A DNA stretch of 64,000 bases from Hespellia stercorisuis DSM 15480 (GTDB lineage: Bacteria > Bacillota > Clostridia > Lachnospirales > Lachnospiraceae), in NCBI RefSeq assembly GCF_900142165.1, contig NZ_FQZY01000020.1, positions 1-64,000 on the forward strand, in the 5' to 3' direction. The notes below the pieces were generated by a model, which was not told the DNA's origin, ran no database searches, and saw only the letters and a program-made list of their open reading frames with translations. The position numbers and the translations under genes are program-made. Positions 45,035 through 54,921 of the stretch are shown here, in pieces (position 1 is the first letter of the stretch; each line of letters starts with the position of its first letter).

Positions 45035-46207
45035 ATGGGATTTAGTATCAGGCGGCTTTTCAAGAGCCGAGAAGAACCACAGAGAGTGGCATCCGTAGAA
45101 ATTACGGACCAGCAAGTGCATGAGGCAGCAGTGGAGGTAAGTCTCCGAGAGCTTGCGTTCTGGACTTGCGTGGGGAAAATTGCCAACGCCCTAACAAAAT
45201 GCGAGTTCCGCACATTTTTCAAAGGGGAAGAGATACAAGGTGATGAGTACTACCTGTGGAATTTTGAACCAAACAAAAACCAAAACAAAGCAGAGTTCCT
45301 GAGCAAAGCAATGGAAAAGTTATACAGAGAAAACGAACTCTTGATTGTGGAAAGTGCAGACGGTCAGCTCTTAGTAGCTGACTCTTTTACTACCACAAAA
45401 AATACTCTGTACGGGGACACCTACAGTGGGGTGACGGTGGATGATTACACATTCCAGCGCAGTTTCCGCAGTGAGGATGTGCTGCACTGGAAGTTGAACA
45501 ACAAGAATGTCAATCAGATCATCCAGGGACTATACAGCTCCTATTCCAAATTGATTGACTACTCAGCAAAATCCTACTTAAAAAGCAGGGGCAGCAGGGG
45601 CATATTGGACATTTCTGCATTGGCACAGAGTGACAAGAATTTCAGCGAAAAGCTGAGCAAACTCATGAATGAGTATTTCAAGTCATTTTTCAACAATTCA
45701 AATGCGGTACTGCCTCTGTACGAGGGTTACACCTACACGGACCTTGGCTCAAAAACCTACAGTGAGGGTTCGTCAAGAGACATCAAAAGTCAGTATGATG
45801 ATATTTTCGACTTCACGGCGCGCGGTATCTCTATGCCGCCATCACTGGCCAAAGGAGATGTACAAGACACAAGCAAAGCAGTGGATGAAATGCTGACCTT
45901 TTGCCTGGACCCTCTGGCCATGACTCTGCAGCAGGAAATCAACCGGAAACGGAATGGAAAAGCCGGCATGAAAACCGGAACGCATATGCAGGTCAACACC
46001 ACAAAGGTCAAACACATTGATATGTTTGATATAGCAACATCAGCAGACAAGCTCATCAGCTCCGGCATTTACACTGTCAACATGATTTTGAGGGCAGTGG
46101 GAGAACCAGAAATAGACGAGCCATGGGCAAATCAGCATTTTATCACAAAAAATTATTCCACCATCCAGGAAATTCTGGACGGAATGCAAGAGAAAGGAGG
46201 TGTATAA
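45035..46207 (+). CDS. Portal protein (HK97 family)
   Basis: 390 residues following terL at 18 bases (site AGGAGG). The features RELAFWTCVGKIANALTKCEF and FDFTARGISMPPSL, and the position between terminase and protease, identify the dodecameric ring through which DNA enters the head. Confidence 0.9.
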   Translation: MGFSIRRLFKSREEPQRVASVEITDQQVHEAAVEVSLRELAFWTCVGKIANALTKCEFRTFFKGEEIQGDEYYLWNFEPNKNQNKAEFLSKAMEKLYRENELLIVESADGQLLVADSFTTTKNTLYGDTYSGVTVDDYTFQRSFRSEDVLHWKLNNKNVNQIIQGLYSSYSKLIDYSAKSYLKSRGSRGILDISALAQSDKNFSEKLSKLMNEYFKSFFNNSNAVLPLYEGYTYTDLGSKTYSEGSSRDIKSQYDDIFDFTARGISMPPSLAKGDVQDTSKAVDEMLTFCLDPLAMTLQQEINRKRNGKAGMKTGTHMQVNTTKVKHIDMFDIATSADKLISSGIYTVNMILRAVGEPEIDEPWANQHFITKNYSTIQEILDGMQEKGGV

Positions 46208-46208
46208 G

Positions 46209-46976
46209 ATGCCAAGACCTATCAATTTTTGTTTCCAGCAGCAGGCAGGAACCAACACACATTTGTTGTACATCTACGATGATGTGACGAAGTTTGGGAA
46301 ATTCAACTGGAGCACATGGAACTATGACGAAAGCGAAACGTCAGCAAAGTATTTCCGAGACCAGCTGGCAGCCATTCCTGACAAAGATACCATTGAGTTG
46401 CACATCAATTCAAATGGCGGCTCTGTTCAGGAGGGTGTAGCAATCTACAACCAGCTCAAACAGAAAGCATGCCACAAGGTGGGACATGTGGATGGAGTAG
46501 CCTACAGCATTGCCTTTGTAATATTACAGGCATGTGATGAGAGAGTCATGGGGGTTGGAACATCTGCCCTAGTCCACGATATGTGGGTTGAGTGCCAGGG
46601 AAATGCAAAAGAACTGAGAAAGATGGCGGATGATCTGGACGTACTCATGGAGTCCAATCGACAGATTTTCATGGAACGGTCCAATCTGGACGAGCAGCAG
46701 CTCATTGAGATGATGGACAAAGAGACTTTTCTAACACCGGCACAATGTCTGGAATACGGACTCATTGACAGTGTGGACAAAAAGCAGCAGGCAGAGCCAC
46801 AGAACCAGGAAAGCCTAGAACAACAGATTGTTCAGCTCAGGACAATGATGGCCCAGCAGAAATCTTTTAGAGAACAACTGCAGGCCATGACAGAGCCAAA
46901 AGAGCCACCAGTGCCACCAGCACCGGCTCAAAAGACACTTGCAAACAAAATCAGCAACTTATTTGAGAAAATGTAA
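46209..46976 (+). CDS. ClpP-like head maturation protease
   Basis: 255 residues from ATG 46209 (site AAAGGAGG). The S14 fold shows INSNGGSVQEGVAIYN, a catalytic serine in GVAYSIA and a histidine in ALVHDMW. It cleaves scaffold/capsid precursors during head maturation. A coiled C-terminal tail (EQQIVQLRTMMAQQK) may act as scaffold, since no separate scaffold gene is visible. Confidence 0.9.
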   Translation: MPRPINFCFQQQAGTNTHLLYIYDDVTKFGKFNWSTWNYDESETSAKYFRDQLAAIPDKDTIELHINSNGGSVQEGVAIYNQLKQKACHKVGHVDGVAYSIAFVILQACDERVMGVGTSALVHDMWVECQGNAKELRKMADDLDVLMESNRQIFMERSNLDEQQLIEMMDKETFLTPAQCLEYGLIDSVDKKQQAEPQNQESLEQQIVQLRTMMAQQKSFREQLQAMTEPKEPPVPPAPAQKTLANKISNLFEKM

Positions 46977-46988
46977 AGGAGAAAAGAA

Positions 46989-48446
46989 ATGAAAAACAAG
47001 GATATTTTAGCAATGGAAAAAGCAAAATTTGTGGAGAAGATGAACCAGGCCATCAAGGATGATGATTCTCAGGCATTCAGTGAGGCGTTTTCAGAACTCT
47101 GCCAGAAGATTGAGGACAATGTCCTGGAACAGGCAAGAGACCTGCTCACAGAACAGGATGCAACAGTATTGGCTCAAAGAGGTGTGCGCCAGTTGACATC
47201 CAAAGAAAAAGAATACTACGAAAAAGTAATTGAGGCCATGAAGTCTCCAAACCCAAAACAGGCACTATCTGATGTAGATGTGGTGATGCCAGAGACAATC
47301 ATTGATTCTGTCTTTGATGAATTGGCAACAAACCATCCTCTTCTTTCCAAATTGTCTGCCACAACAGTGACAGGTCTCACACGTATGATGATGAACACCA
47401 ACGGTGAGCAGAAAGCTGCATGGGGAAAATTAACAGCAAAGATCATTGAGGAATTAACATCTGGATTCAAAGAGGTTGATGTAACTCAGGATAAATTGAG
47501 CGCATTCCTCCCAGTGTCAAAAGCTATGCTGGATTTAGGCCCTGCATGGTTAGATAACTATGTGCGCCAGGTGCTTTATGAAGCACTCTCTAATGGCTTG
47601 GAGTACGGAATTGTGAACGGAACTGGTTTAGACATGCCTGTAGGAATGATGAAACAGGTTGGCGAGGGCGTTACAGTAACAGGAGGGAAATATCCTGACA
47701 AGAAAGCTATCAAAATGACGGCTTTAGACATGACTCAGATGGGAAATGTAACAGCCATCATGGCAAGAAATGACAAGGGACAAGCTAGAGTTGTAACAGA
47801 CCTCATTCTCCTTGTAAACCCAGTAGATTATTGGAGACGTGTTTTGCCAGCAACAAGAATGCTCACACCGGATGGAGTGTATGTATCAACGTTACCAGTA
47901 CCTGCAGAAATCATTCAGAGTGCAGCAGTACCAGAGGGTAAGGCAGTATATGGCATGGCCGGAAAGTACTTCCTTGGAGTAGGAATGGCAAGCAATGGAC
48001 GTATTGAGTACTCTGATGAATACCGTTTCTTGGAAGATGAAAGAGTATACCTCATCAAACTGTACGCAAATGGATTCGCAAAAGACAACAATGCGTTTAT
48101 GGTATTGGACATCACAGACATCAAGCCAGTACGTTTCGAGGTGGTAAACGTCACAGAGACACCAGTACACAGCGCAGTATTGTCTGATTTGAGAATCGGT
48201 GGAAAGGCTCTCAGCCCTGAATTTGCTGGAGCAACAACAACCTACACTGTAACAACGGACAATGCAACAAACACAATCACAGCAGTGCAAGAAAGCGGAA
48301 CAGCCGACATTGCAATCACAGTGGGTGACAAGAGCGTGACCAACGGAGCTGCAGCAACATGGACTGATGGAACCAACACTGTGAAAGTAGTGGTAACTGA
48401 CGGAGATGAGACAAAGACCTACACAGTAACTGTGACAAAGGAGTAA
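46989..48446 (+). CDS. Major capsid protein with C-terminal Ig/cadherin-like domain
   Basis: 485 residues. The N-terminal helical delta region (about 1-105) precedes an HK97 fold. The last roughly 90 residues (from about 397: AVLSDLRIGG ... YTVTVTKE) form a cadherin-like beta-sandwich domain that would be displayed on the capsid surface and may bind glycans or mucus. RBS AAAGGAG. Confidence 0.9.
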   Translation: MKNKDILAMEKAKFVEKMNQAIKDDDSQAFSEAFSELCQKIEDNVLEQARDLLTEQDATVLAQRGVRQLTSKEKEYYEKVIEAMKSPNPKQALSDVDVVMPETIIDSVFDELATNHPLLSKLSATTVTGLTRMMMNTNGEQKAAWGKLTAKIIEELTSGFKEVDVTQDKLSAFLPVSKAMLDLGPAWLDNYVRQVLYEALSNGLEYGIVNGTGLDMPVGMMKQVGEGVTVTGGKYPDKKAIKMTALDMTQMGNVTAIMARNDKGQARVVTDLILLVNPVDYWRRVLPATRMLTPDGVYVSTLPVPAEIIQSAAVPEGKAVYGMAGKYFLGVGMASNGRIEYSDEYRFLEDERVYLIKLYANGFAKDNNAFMVLDITDIKPVRFEVVNVTETPVHSAVLSDLRIGGKALSPEFAGATTTYTVTTDNATNTITAVQESGTADIAITVGDKSVTNGAAATWTDGTNTVKVVVTDGDETKTYTVTVTKE

Positions 48447-48450
48447 GGCT

Positions 48451-48765
48451 ATGGCAGAGGCAGAAAAAGACGGGACGCTCCTCATTGAGTTGAAAAATTA
48501 CCTAGACATCACATGGGATGATGGCGAGGGTGATAAAAAAATCATGGGGATGGCAAAGCGTGGAATGAATGCCATATCTGGGAAAATAGGGGAGTGCGAT
48601 TTCTATGGGGAAACCCAGGAGAAAGCACTCCTTTTTGATTACGTTATGTATGCGAGGGCCGGAGAGATACCACAATTCTGGACGAACTACAAAGCGGAAA
48701 TCATCTCCCTGCAGATCAGCAGAAAGGTGGATGGATATGCCGAGACTGAGGAGCAAACAATTTGA
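48451..48765 (+). CDS. Head-tail connector (gp6-like)
   Basis: 104 residues, helical, starting LLIELKNYLDITWDD, typical of the adaptor ring under the portal. It directly follows the capsid gene, as in HK97-like phages. Confidence 0.8.
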   Translation: MAEAEKDGTLLIELKNYLDITWDDGEGDKKIMGMAKRGMNAISGKIGECDFYGETQEKALLFDYVMYARAGEIPQFWTNYKAEIISLQISRKVDGYAETEEQTI

Positions 48766-49165
48766 GACCTTTGGGGACGGACTGCTGACCATCTGTGAAG
48801 CTGATGAGAGAACACTGACAAGGACAAAGGTGGAGCACATCCGCTTTGGAAACAGGACAGTGGGAGTGACCAGATTCTGGCAAGCCAAGACCGCAGGAAA
48901 CAAGATTGATAAAGTTCTGAGCATCCCCTTGGCAGCAGCTGAGGCATTGCTGATTGAAACACAGGACATTGTCATCCTGGAAAATGAGACGGACTGGCTG
49001 TGGGACAGAATGGAATTTGACGAAAGTGAAATGCAAGACCAGGCTGGCCATTATCAGATACAACAGATACAAGCAAAGTATGACACCGCGCCACCGGCGT
49101 TGTATTTATCCCTGGAAAAATTAGTGCATCCGTTCAAAGACAGGAGGGATGACAGTGGCAATTAA
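48737..49165 (+). CDS. Head-closure / connector protein
   Basis: 142 residues from ATG 48737 (site AAAGGTGG). Beta-rich, with the start LRSKQFETFGDGLLTICEAD typical of stopper proteins that seal the filled head. Assigned mainly from position between gp6-like and gp10-like genes. Confidence 0.65.
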   Translation: MPRLRSKQFETFGDGLLTICEADERTLTRTKVEHIRFGNRTVGVTRFWQAKTAGNKIDKVLSIPLAAAEALLIETQDIVILENETDWLWDRMEFDESEMQDQAGHYQIQQIQAKYDTAPPALYLSLEKLVHPFKDRRDDSGN

Positions 49166-49526
49166 GATAGGCAACCTCGCAAAAGAGGTTATGAAGCAGT
49201 TGGATGGCTACGGGATTGAGACTGGCCTGAAAGTGGAGAAAATTTCCAAAGAAGTGGCCAAGGACACAGCAAAAATGCTGAACAAAAACTCACCTGAGCT
49301 GACCGGTGACTATGCAGCATCATGGACATACGGCGTGGGAGAAACAAAGAGAACACGTCACACCACGGTGGTACATGAAGAAAAACCGGAGTACGCGCTG
49401 ACACACTTGCTGGAAAAAGGGCACCAGAACCGTAATGGTGGCAGGACAGCTCCTGCAGTGCATATTGAACCAGCAGAAAAGGCAGCAGTGGAAGAACTGG
49501 AAAAGGAGCTGAGAAAACGGTTATGA
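49149..49526 (+). CDS. HK97 gp10-like tail completion protein
   Basis: 125 residues. Signature pattern: helical N-terminus, GDYAASWTYGVGETKR, and HLLEKGHQNRNGG (His and Gly block), as in gp10-family neck/tail completion proteins. Confidence 0.85.
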   Translation: MTVAIKIGNLAKEVMKQLDGYGIETGLKVEKISKEVAKDTAKMLNKNSPELTGDYAASWTYGVGETKRTRHTTVVHEEKPEYALTHLLEKGHQNRNGGRTAPAVHIEPAEKAAVEELEKELRKRL

Positions 49527-49849
49527 CGGTAGAAGAAATCAAGAAAATGCTGGATGAGATAGGTCTGCCATATCGTTATCATCATTTCACACAAAAGGAA
49601 ATGAAAGAGGTGAGCCTCCCTATATTGGTATGGCAAGCCCCTGGTACAAGCAACTTTTTTGCGGATGGGCAGACCTATCTAAAAATCAAACAACTGGAAA
49701 TTGAAATCTACACAGATGAAAAAGACTGGGAACTAGAGGAAAAGGTGGAGGGCGTTCTGAATGAACACGGGATTGCTTGGGAACAAACCGCCTCAGAATG
49801 GTTAGAGTCGGAGTCTATGTGGGAGTCATTATACGAAATGGAGGTATAA
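49523..49849 (+). CDS. Tail terminator-like protein
   Basis: 108 residues, overlapping gp10 by 4 bases. Size, alpha/beta pattern and position before the major tail protein match minor capsid/tail-terminator proteins that cap the tail tube. Confidence 0.65.
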   Translation: MTVEEIKKMLDEIGLPYRYHHFTQKEMKEVSLPILVWQAPGTSNFFADGQTYLKIKQLEIEIYTDEKDWELEEKVEGVLNEHGIAWEQTASEWLESESMWESLYEMEV

Positions 49850-49851
49850 AA

Positions 49852-50472
49852 ATGGAAGGAAAAGAAAACAAAGTAAAGTACAACATCAAAAATGTGCACG
49901 TGGCCAAGCAGACAGATACAGAGGCTGATGGTACAAAAACATACAGCTATGCGACACCAAAGCACATCACAGGAGCAGTGGCCATCTCATTGGACGCTGA
50001 GGGAGAAATCTCTACATTCTACGCGGATGGTATTGCATATTATGTGGCGAGCGCAAACAACGGATATTCTGGAGATCTGGAAATGGCCATCATTCCATCA
50101 TGGTTCCGCGTGGAAATTCTCAACGAGCAATTAGATACAAACGGTGTACTTGTGGAAAACGCGAACAGCGAGACAAGCCCATTCGCATTGTTATTTGAGT
50201 TTGACGGAGACGCAAAGGCAATCCGCAGATGCCTTTATAACTGTACATGTTCCAGACCGTCTATTGAGTCTGAAACAAGAGAGGACACGGTAGAACCTGG
50301 CACAGAGACCCTGTCTATTCAGAACAGCCCACGCGCTGATGGTTTTGTGAAAGCTCAGACAGGACCTGACACACAGACAGGAACATATGACGGTTGGTAC
50401 AAGACAGTTTATGTGCCAACAGAGGCGGCAGATGCAGCACAGGCATCCGCAGCATCAACTGGAGGGGAATAA
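49852..50472 (+). CDS. Major tail tube protein
   Basis: 206 residues from ATG 49852 (site GGAGG). Beta-rich, with ITGAVAISLDAEGEI and SPFALLFEFDGDAKAIRRCLYNC, resembling phi13-type major tail proteins. It polymerises around the tape measure to make the non-contractile tube. Confidence 0.85.
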   Translation: MEGKENKVKYNIKNVHVAKQTDTEADGTKTYSYATPKHITGAVAISLDAEGEISTFYADGIAYYVASANNGYSGDLEMAIIPSWFRVEILNEQLDTNGVLVENANSETSPFALLFEFDGDAKAIRRCLYNCTCSRPSIESETREDTVEPGTETLSIQNSPRADGFVKAQTGPDTQTGTYDGWYKTVYVPTEAADAAQASAASTGGE

Positions 50473-50474
50473 TT

Positions 50475-50864
50475 ATGATTATGAAAACCGTTGACATTGA
50501 CGGCAAAGAGGTAAAGTTCAAGGCATCCGCAGCGGTGCCTAGAATTTACCGTATCAAGTTTGGCCGTGATTTATTCATGGACCTGCAGAAAGTCACAAAG
50601 TCTGTGAATGCGAAAGGAAAAAAGAAAGAAAAAGAAGAAAGTGAAATCCCTATTGAGGATTTATCCATGTTTGAAAATATCGCGTATGTGATGGCACAGC
50701 ACGCAGACCCGGAGGGCGTACCACAGGACATCATGGACTGGTTGGAGGAGTTTGATACTTTCTCCATTTATCAGGTATTGCCTGCCATATTGGAACTCTG
50801 GAAGATGAACGAAGCAACCAAAAGCGAAAGTAAAAAAAAATTAAACCAAGTAGCAGGGAGTTAA
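50475..50864 (+). CDS. Tail assembly chaperone, gpG-like (zero-frame product)
   Basis: 129 residues. Located between tube protein and tape measure, with a nine-A run (50832-50840) near its 3' end. It binds the tape measure during tail assembly; the longer frameshifted form is described separately. Confidence 0.8.
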   Translation: MIMKTVDIDGKEVKFKASAAVPRIYRIKFGRDLFMDLQKVTKSVNAKGKKKEKEESEIPIEDLSMFENIAYVMAQHADPEGVPQDIMDWLEEFDTFSIYQVLPAILELWKMNEATKSESKKKLNQVAGS

Positions 50865-51024
50865 ACACCCCGCTTTTTTTATTGCGTTGTTGCCAGGTGG
50901 GTATCTCAATCAGAGACCTGGAACTGCTCACAGTTGGAATGGTGATGGATATGTTCACCGAGCAGCAGAATGACTCATACAAGTACCCACGCATGGCCAC
51001 GCAGGAAGATTTTGACAAATTCTA
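50841..51024 (+). CDS. gpT-like extension reached by -1 frameshift
   Basis: Slipping back one base on the A run at 50832-50840 continues in an open frame to TAG at 51022-51024. It adds about 60 residues including CCQVGISIRDLELLTVGMV and MATQEDFDKF, and no good independent start exists. A stem (GCAGGG with CCCCGC) plus seven T's just downstream could stimulate slipping. This GT fusion is conserved in siphoviruses. Confidence 0.75.
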
Positions 51025-51037
51025 GGGAGGTGACAGG

Positions 51038-54000
51038 ATGGCAGGGCGAAACATTAAAGGAATAACCATTGAGATTGGCGGCGATACTACCGGCCTGGAA
51101 AAAGCTCTCAGTGGCGTGAATGGAAAAATCAAAGACACACAGACACAGCTCAAAGATGTAAACAACCTCCTCAAACTGGACCCCTCTAACACCGTACTGG
51201 TAGCCCAAAAGCAAGAGCTTTTAAAGGATGCCATTGCAAATACAACAGAGAAACTGGACAGCCTGGAGGCTGCACAGAAAGACGTTACAGCAGCACTGGA
51301 GGCTGGGAAGATAGGCCAGGAGCAATACATGGCATTCCAGCGCGAGGTGGAAGAAACAAGAGCAACACTCACCAGGTATGAAACAGAACTGGGGAGCTTA
51401 AATACAGAACAGGACCGGCTATCAACGAACACAGACCGGCTCAACAAATTATTCCAGGCTACAAAATCAGACGTGGATGATTATGCAGATGTACTAGGCA
51501 ACAGACTGGTGACGGCCATCAAGAATGGGTCAGCAACTGCAGACCAGATGAAACTGGCCATTGAGAAAATTGGAAGATCATGCACAGATGGAAAAGCAGA
51601 TATAGGGAAATTAACAGCCGCACTTGACACAGTGGATGATGGCACAGCAATCCAGAACCTCATCCAAGAACTAAAGGAGGCGGCGAACCAAGCAGACACA
51701 ACATCCGACCAACTGGATGAAATGGGGCAAACACTGTCAGGTGGAGTACTCATGGAGGCAGCAGATCAGTTGTCAGTGGTCGGGGATAAAATCACGGAGC
51801 TGGGAGAAAAGGCAACAGATGCTTTTCTGCAGACGGATGATGCCACAACCAAAGCAAAAACATATTTTGCAGAGACAGGAGATGCAGCGGAACAAACCGC
51901 AAAGGTCATCAAAGATGTATACACAGATGGAGTGGGAGAGTCTATGGACTCTGTCTCAGATGCTGTCATCACTGTCAAAAAGAACCTGAAAGATTTGGAT
52001 GAGACAACTCTGAAAAATCTGACAGAACAGGCCATCACCCTGGATGAGCTGTATGGGATTGATATGAATGAGACACTACGCGGTGTCAATTCATTGATGA
52101 CTCATTTTGGACTCAGTGCTCAAGAGGCTATGGATTACATAGTCAAAGGCACATCAAACGGTCTGGACAAAACAAATGAACTGGGAGACAACCTCTCAGA
52201 GTATAGTGGAAAATTTGCAGAGGCAGGGTACTCAGCATCAGAATATTTTCAATTATTGAATAATGGACTAGACGGTGGCGCGTATAACCTGGACAAGGTA
52301 AATGATGCCATCAATGAGGTAACTGCTAGGCTGGCAGATGGAACAATAGCGGATGCTATTGGAATGTATTCCACAAAGACACAGGAGCTATTCCAAGCAT
52401 GGCAGGATGGAAAAGTCAGCCAGAAAGACGTGATTGACTCAATCGTGTCCGACATATCAGAGTGCACTAACGAGCAGGAGACAATGAACCTGGCCGCCAA
52501 GGCGTTTGGAACCATGGCAGAAGATGGTGGCACGAAGTTTATAAAATCCATGAGCAGCGTGGGAGATACTTATGACAGCGTAAAAGGTAGTGCGGAGGGC
52601 ATGTTTGACTCATCCACTACGGAGTCACAGAAATTAGAGTCCAATATGCGAAAGCTACAAGAAACTCTGGTACCACTGGGAGAGATGCTGGTGGAGCTGG
52701 CCAACACAATACTACCGCCATTAGTCAGCGGTGTACAGAAAATGGCTGATTTCTTTGGGAAATTACCAGAGCCAGTACAACACTTTGTGGTGATCCTGGG
52801 AGGTCTGATTGCGGTATTCACAACGCTGGCCCCAGCAATAGCTGCGGTGGCGTTGGCAGTGACAATGTTAGAGGTACCGTTGCTGCCAATTATTGGAATT
52901 ATAGCAGGAGTGGCCGCGGCCATAGCCGGCATCATAGCCATAGTGAAAAACTGGGGAGCCATAACTGAATGGTTCGGAAATTTGTGGCAGGTAGTGAAAG
53001 ACAAATGCGTGGAAATATGGACGGCCATCTGCAATTTCTTTACAGTGACCATACCGCAGGCATGGGATGCCCTGGTTGCAAAATTCCAGGCAATACCGGA
53101 ATGGTGGGCAGGCCTCTGGCAGCAGGTGCATGATTTCTTTGCACAGATCTGGACGGCCATCATGCAAAATCCAATCATTCAAACGATTGTGACCACTATC
53201 CAGTCACTCTGGCAGACATGCGTGACAACACTAGAGGGCATCTGGTCAGGACTGACCACGATTGCATCAGGCGCATGGGAGTTACTGAAAAATACGATAC
53301 TCGCACCGGTACTCTTACTGATTGACCTGGTGACGGGGAATTTCGACAAGCTGAAATCAGACGCTCAAAATATTTGGAACAACATCAAGGATGCTGCAGA
53401 CACAATCTGGACCGGCATCAAAGAACTTGTATCATCACTGGTCTCTGGACTGGTCGAGGGCGTGACCACATATTTCTCAGGTCTGGCCGAAACAGCAAGC
53501 CAAATCTGGAGCGGAATCAAACAGAAAGCCAGTGAAATCTGGAACAGTATCAAAGAGTCCGTGTGCCAGACGGCATCCAACCTGAAAGAATCAGCAGTAC
53601 AGGCATTCAATAACCTGGTTTCAGGAATTGGTAGCGCGCTGAGCGGACTGGGCCAAGTTGTATCAAGCGGTTTTCAGTCAGCTATCAGTTTTATAACATC
53701 ATTGCCGAGCCAAGCTGTAGGATGGGGCCGTGATTTCATCATGGGAATTGTAGACGGAATCAAAGGTGCAATAGGATGGGTGACGGACGCGGTTTCAAAC
53801 GTGGCCAGCACGATACGCTCATTCTTACACTTCTCAGTGCCGGATGAGGGACCTCTGACGGACTATGAGAGTTGGATGCCTGACTTTATGCAGGGACTGG
53901 CAAAAGGTATTGAAAAAAGCAAGGCTGTGGTGGCAAATGCCGTGGCCGGAGTAACAAAAGACATGACCATCAATGCAAATGCATTAGTGAGCCAGGACGG

Positions 54001-54172
54001 CACAGCACAGAGCAACGCAATCACGAACATCACAGCAATGCTGGCCAAGTTCCTCCCATACCTGGAACAGGGGCATGTTTTGAAGTGGGACACAGATGAG
54101 GTGGCAGGACATTTGGCACCGGCTATGGACCACAAGCTGGGAGAACTTGCGATAGAGGAGGGACAGCTATGA
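51038..54172 (+). CDS. Tail tape measure protein
   Basis: 1044 residues, by far the longest helical protein here. N-terminal coiled region (LEKALSGVNGKIKDTQTQL), central hydrophobic segment (about 590-650, GLIAVFTTLAPAIAAVALAV) that may insert in the host membrane, then repeated Trp-containing helices (IWTAI, IWSGI, IWNSI). It fixes tail length and helps DNA injection. Confidence 0.95.
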   Translation: MAGRNIKGITIEIGGDTTGLEKALSGVNGKIKDTQTQLKDVNNLLKLDPSNTVLVAQKQELLKDAIANTTEKLDSLEAAQKDVTAALEAGKIGQEQYMAFQREVEETRATLTRYETELGSLNTEQDRLSTNTDRLNKLFQATKSDVDDYADVLGNRLVTAIKNGSATADQMKLAIEKIGRSCTDGKADIGKLTAALDTVDDGTAIQNLIQELKEAANQADTTSDQLDEMGQTLSGGVLMEAADQLSVVGDKITELGEKATDAFLQTDDATTKAKTYFAETGDAAEQTAKVIKDVYTDGVGESMDSVSDAVITVKKNLKDLDETTLKNLTEQAITLDELYGIDMNETLRGVNSLMTHFGLSAQEAMDYIVKGTSNGLDKTNELGDNLSEYSGKFAEAGYSASEYFQLLNNGLDGGAYNLDKVNDAINEVTARLADGTIADAIGMYSTKTQELFQAWQDGKVSQKDVIDSIVSDISECTNEQETMNLAAKAFGTMAEDGGTKFIKSMSSVGDTYDSVKGSAEGMFDSSTTESQKLESNMRKLQETLVPLGEMLVELANTILPPLVSGVQKMADFFGKLPEPVQHFVVILGGLIAVFTTLAPAIAAVALAVTMLEVPLLPIIGIIAGVAAAIAGIIAIVKNWGAITEWFGNLWQVVKDKCVEIWTAICNFFTVTIPQAWDALVAKFQAIPEWWAGLWQQVHDFFAQIWTAIMQNPIIQTIVTTIQSLWQTCVTTLEGIWSGLTTIASGAWELLKNTILAPVLLLIDLVTGNFDKLKSDAQNIWNNIKDAADTIWTGIKELVSSLVSGLVEGVTTYFSGLAETASQIWSGIKQKASEIWNSIKESVCQTASNLKESAVQAFNNLVSGIGSALSGLGQVVSSGFQSAISFITSLPSQAVGWGRDFIMGIVDGIKGAIGWVTDAVSNVASTIRSFLHFSVPDEGPLTDYESWMPDFMQGLAKGIEKSKAVVANAVAGVTKDMTINANALVSQDGTAQSNAITNITAMLAKFLPYLEQGHVLKWDTDEVAGHLAPAMDHKLGELAIEEGQL

Positions 54173-54921
54173 ATGTATTAACAAACGGGGCCACCATTGA
54201 GGTGGTCTCAACAGGAGAGTGTTTCCACACTATCAATGACTGGCATTTAGCAATAGGCAACAACAACTGTATAGGAGACCCAGAGCAGGAGACGTTTTAC
54301 CTGGATATTCCAGGGGCAGACGGTTTCCTGGATATGTCAGAGGCTACTACGGGGCGGCGTATATTCAAAAACCGTCCTGTGACAATCCTGCTGGGAGGAA
54401 AAAACAAAAGAAATGACTGGGATATTATTGTCTCAGACATAAGAAACAAAATTGAGGGCCGAGAGGTCAAAATCATATTTGACAATGACCCAGGCTTTTA
54501 TTGGATTGGCAGGGCAAAGATTTCAGACTTTGACCGAAACCGAGAGATTGGCAGCTTTACGCTGGCCATACCAAAGGCAGACCCATACAAGTACAATGTA
54601 GCAGACTCCACAGAGGACTGGTTGTGGGACTCATTTGACTTTGAAACAGGCATCATAGATGAGGGTACAGAAATCACAGTAACCCCATCAGGAGGCACAA
54701 AGAGCTATACAATCATACCGGACATCATGCCGTTTGTACCGGTCATTCAGGTGAGCCAAATTGGAACAGCAGGCATCACCATGACAACAGCAGGCAAGAC
54801 ATACACCCTGGTACGAGGCAAGAACAGATTTGCAGACATTGTGGTTGATCAGGAAGATGTGACGTTGTCTTTCACTGGACAGGGAACGCTCACAATCAGA
54901 TACAGGAGGGGGTCATTGTAA
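54169..54921 (+). CDS. Distal tail protein (Dit)
   Basis: 250 residues, overlapping the tape measure gene by 4 bases. Beta-sandwich start (NGATIEVVSTGECFHTINDWHLAIG) and the family-typical GRRIFKNRPVTILLGG segment. It forms the hub between tube and fibre. Confidence 0.85.
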   Translation: MNVLTNGATIEVVSTGECFHTINDWHLAIGNNNCIGDPEQETFYLDIPGADGFLDMSEATTGRRIFKNRPVTILLGGKNKRNDWDIIVSDIRNKIEGREVKIIFDNDPGFYWIGRAKISDFDRNREIGSFTLAIPKADPYKYNVADSTEDWLWDSFDFETGIIDEGTEITVTPSGGTKSYTIIPDIMPFVPVIQVSQIGTAGITMTTAGKTYTLVRGKNRFADIVVDQEDVTLSFTGQGTLTIRYRRGSL

